DNA of 23,662 bases, from IMG/VR virus record IMGVR_UViG_3300031974_003462, positions 1 through 23,662 of that record; one strand, written 5' to 3'. The position numbers and the translations under genes are program-made. Source of the stretch: a virus. The notes beneath the pieces were generated by a model that worked only from the letters and a program-made list of their open reading frames with translations, had not been told where the DNA came from and did no database searches. The first letter of the stretch is position 1. Every line of letters starts with the position of its first letter. This document shows, piece after piece, positions 23,477-23,662 of this stretch.

Positions 23477-23662
23477 TCTTTTTCCTCTTTATCGCTCTCA
23501 CATATGCTTGGTGAGTGCTGCCTGGCATAAACACTTTGTCACGACCTCTGCCGTGTGAGTGTATGCCTTTCAATCCTAATGCTCTTGCTCTTTTTCTTGC
23601 TTGAGTCATTGTTCTATAAATGTCTTTATTTGCTCTAAAAGCTTTATGTTTTGCTTTACTAT
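23469..23662 (-). CDS. Small basic protein, start cut by window edge
   Basis: The frame is open from the right edge to a TAG at 23471-23469, giving at least 63 C-terminal residues; the true start lies outside unless translation begins at an internal ATG (MTQARKRARALGLKG...). The visible sequence is basic (KAFRANKDIYRTMTQARKR, then GIHSHGRGRDKVFMPGS and AIKRKKNG at the end). It overlaps the next gene by 8 bp, in the same style as the other genes of this cluster. No domain is recognised. The regular neighbourhood, frame openness and matching composition support a real gene. Confidence 0.72.
   Translation of the reverse strand, partial: SKAKHKAFRANKDIYRTMTQARKRARALGLKGIHSHGRGRDKVFMPGSTHQAYVRAIKRKKNG

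Overview
This window is one AT-rich (roughly one third G+C by eye), gene-dense block in which every credible gene lies on the minus strand. It reads from right to left as the packaging, head and tail module of a long-tailed siphovirus with HK97-type head proteins and a lambda-type tail tip. Both ends are open. The right edge cuts the start of a small basic protein gene, and the left edge cuts the end of a very long tail-tip gene. The protein styles (a gpJ-like protein ending in fibre modules, an HNH gene between terminase and portal, a protease-capsid fusion, a basic protein with a WANKFLW-type ending) resemble uncultured marine phages of AT-rich bacteria. That host assignment is inference; no tRNA, integrase or replication gene is present to refine it.

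Layout in the direction of transcription: four small genes (three Lys/Arg-rich proteins and a 73-residue protein in the usual small-terminase position); large terminase; a short gap with a near-consensus sigma70-type promoter; HNH endonuclease; portal; an 82-residue unknown; prohead protease fused in frame to scaffold plus HK97-fold capsid, with an internal start; a terminator-like hairpin; head-tail connector; a 557-residue unknown; probable tail terminator; tail tube protein; a second terminator-like hairpin; tail chaperone with a -1 frameshift extension; tape measure; then the lambda-like series M, L, a K-like JAMM peptidase, I and J.

Most junctions are TAATG or ATGA overlaps, so translation is probably coupled. 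Expression seems tuned in several ways. The two most abundant virion proteins, capsid and tail tube, are each followed by a GC-rich hairpin. Capsid can start internally behind AAGGAG. The chaperone region has a slippery A AAT TTT heptamer followed by a perfect 11-bp stem.

The functional plan is conventional. The best observations are the chaperone frameshift signal, the internal capsid start, an apparent tandem duplication inside the tail tube protein, an unrecognised 557-residue neck-position protein, and the modular repeat-bearing J-like protein. I see no defence system, CRISPR array, insertion sequence or other non-phage cassette.
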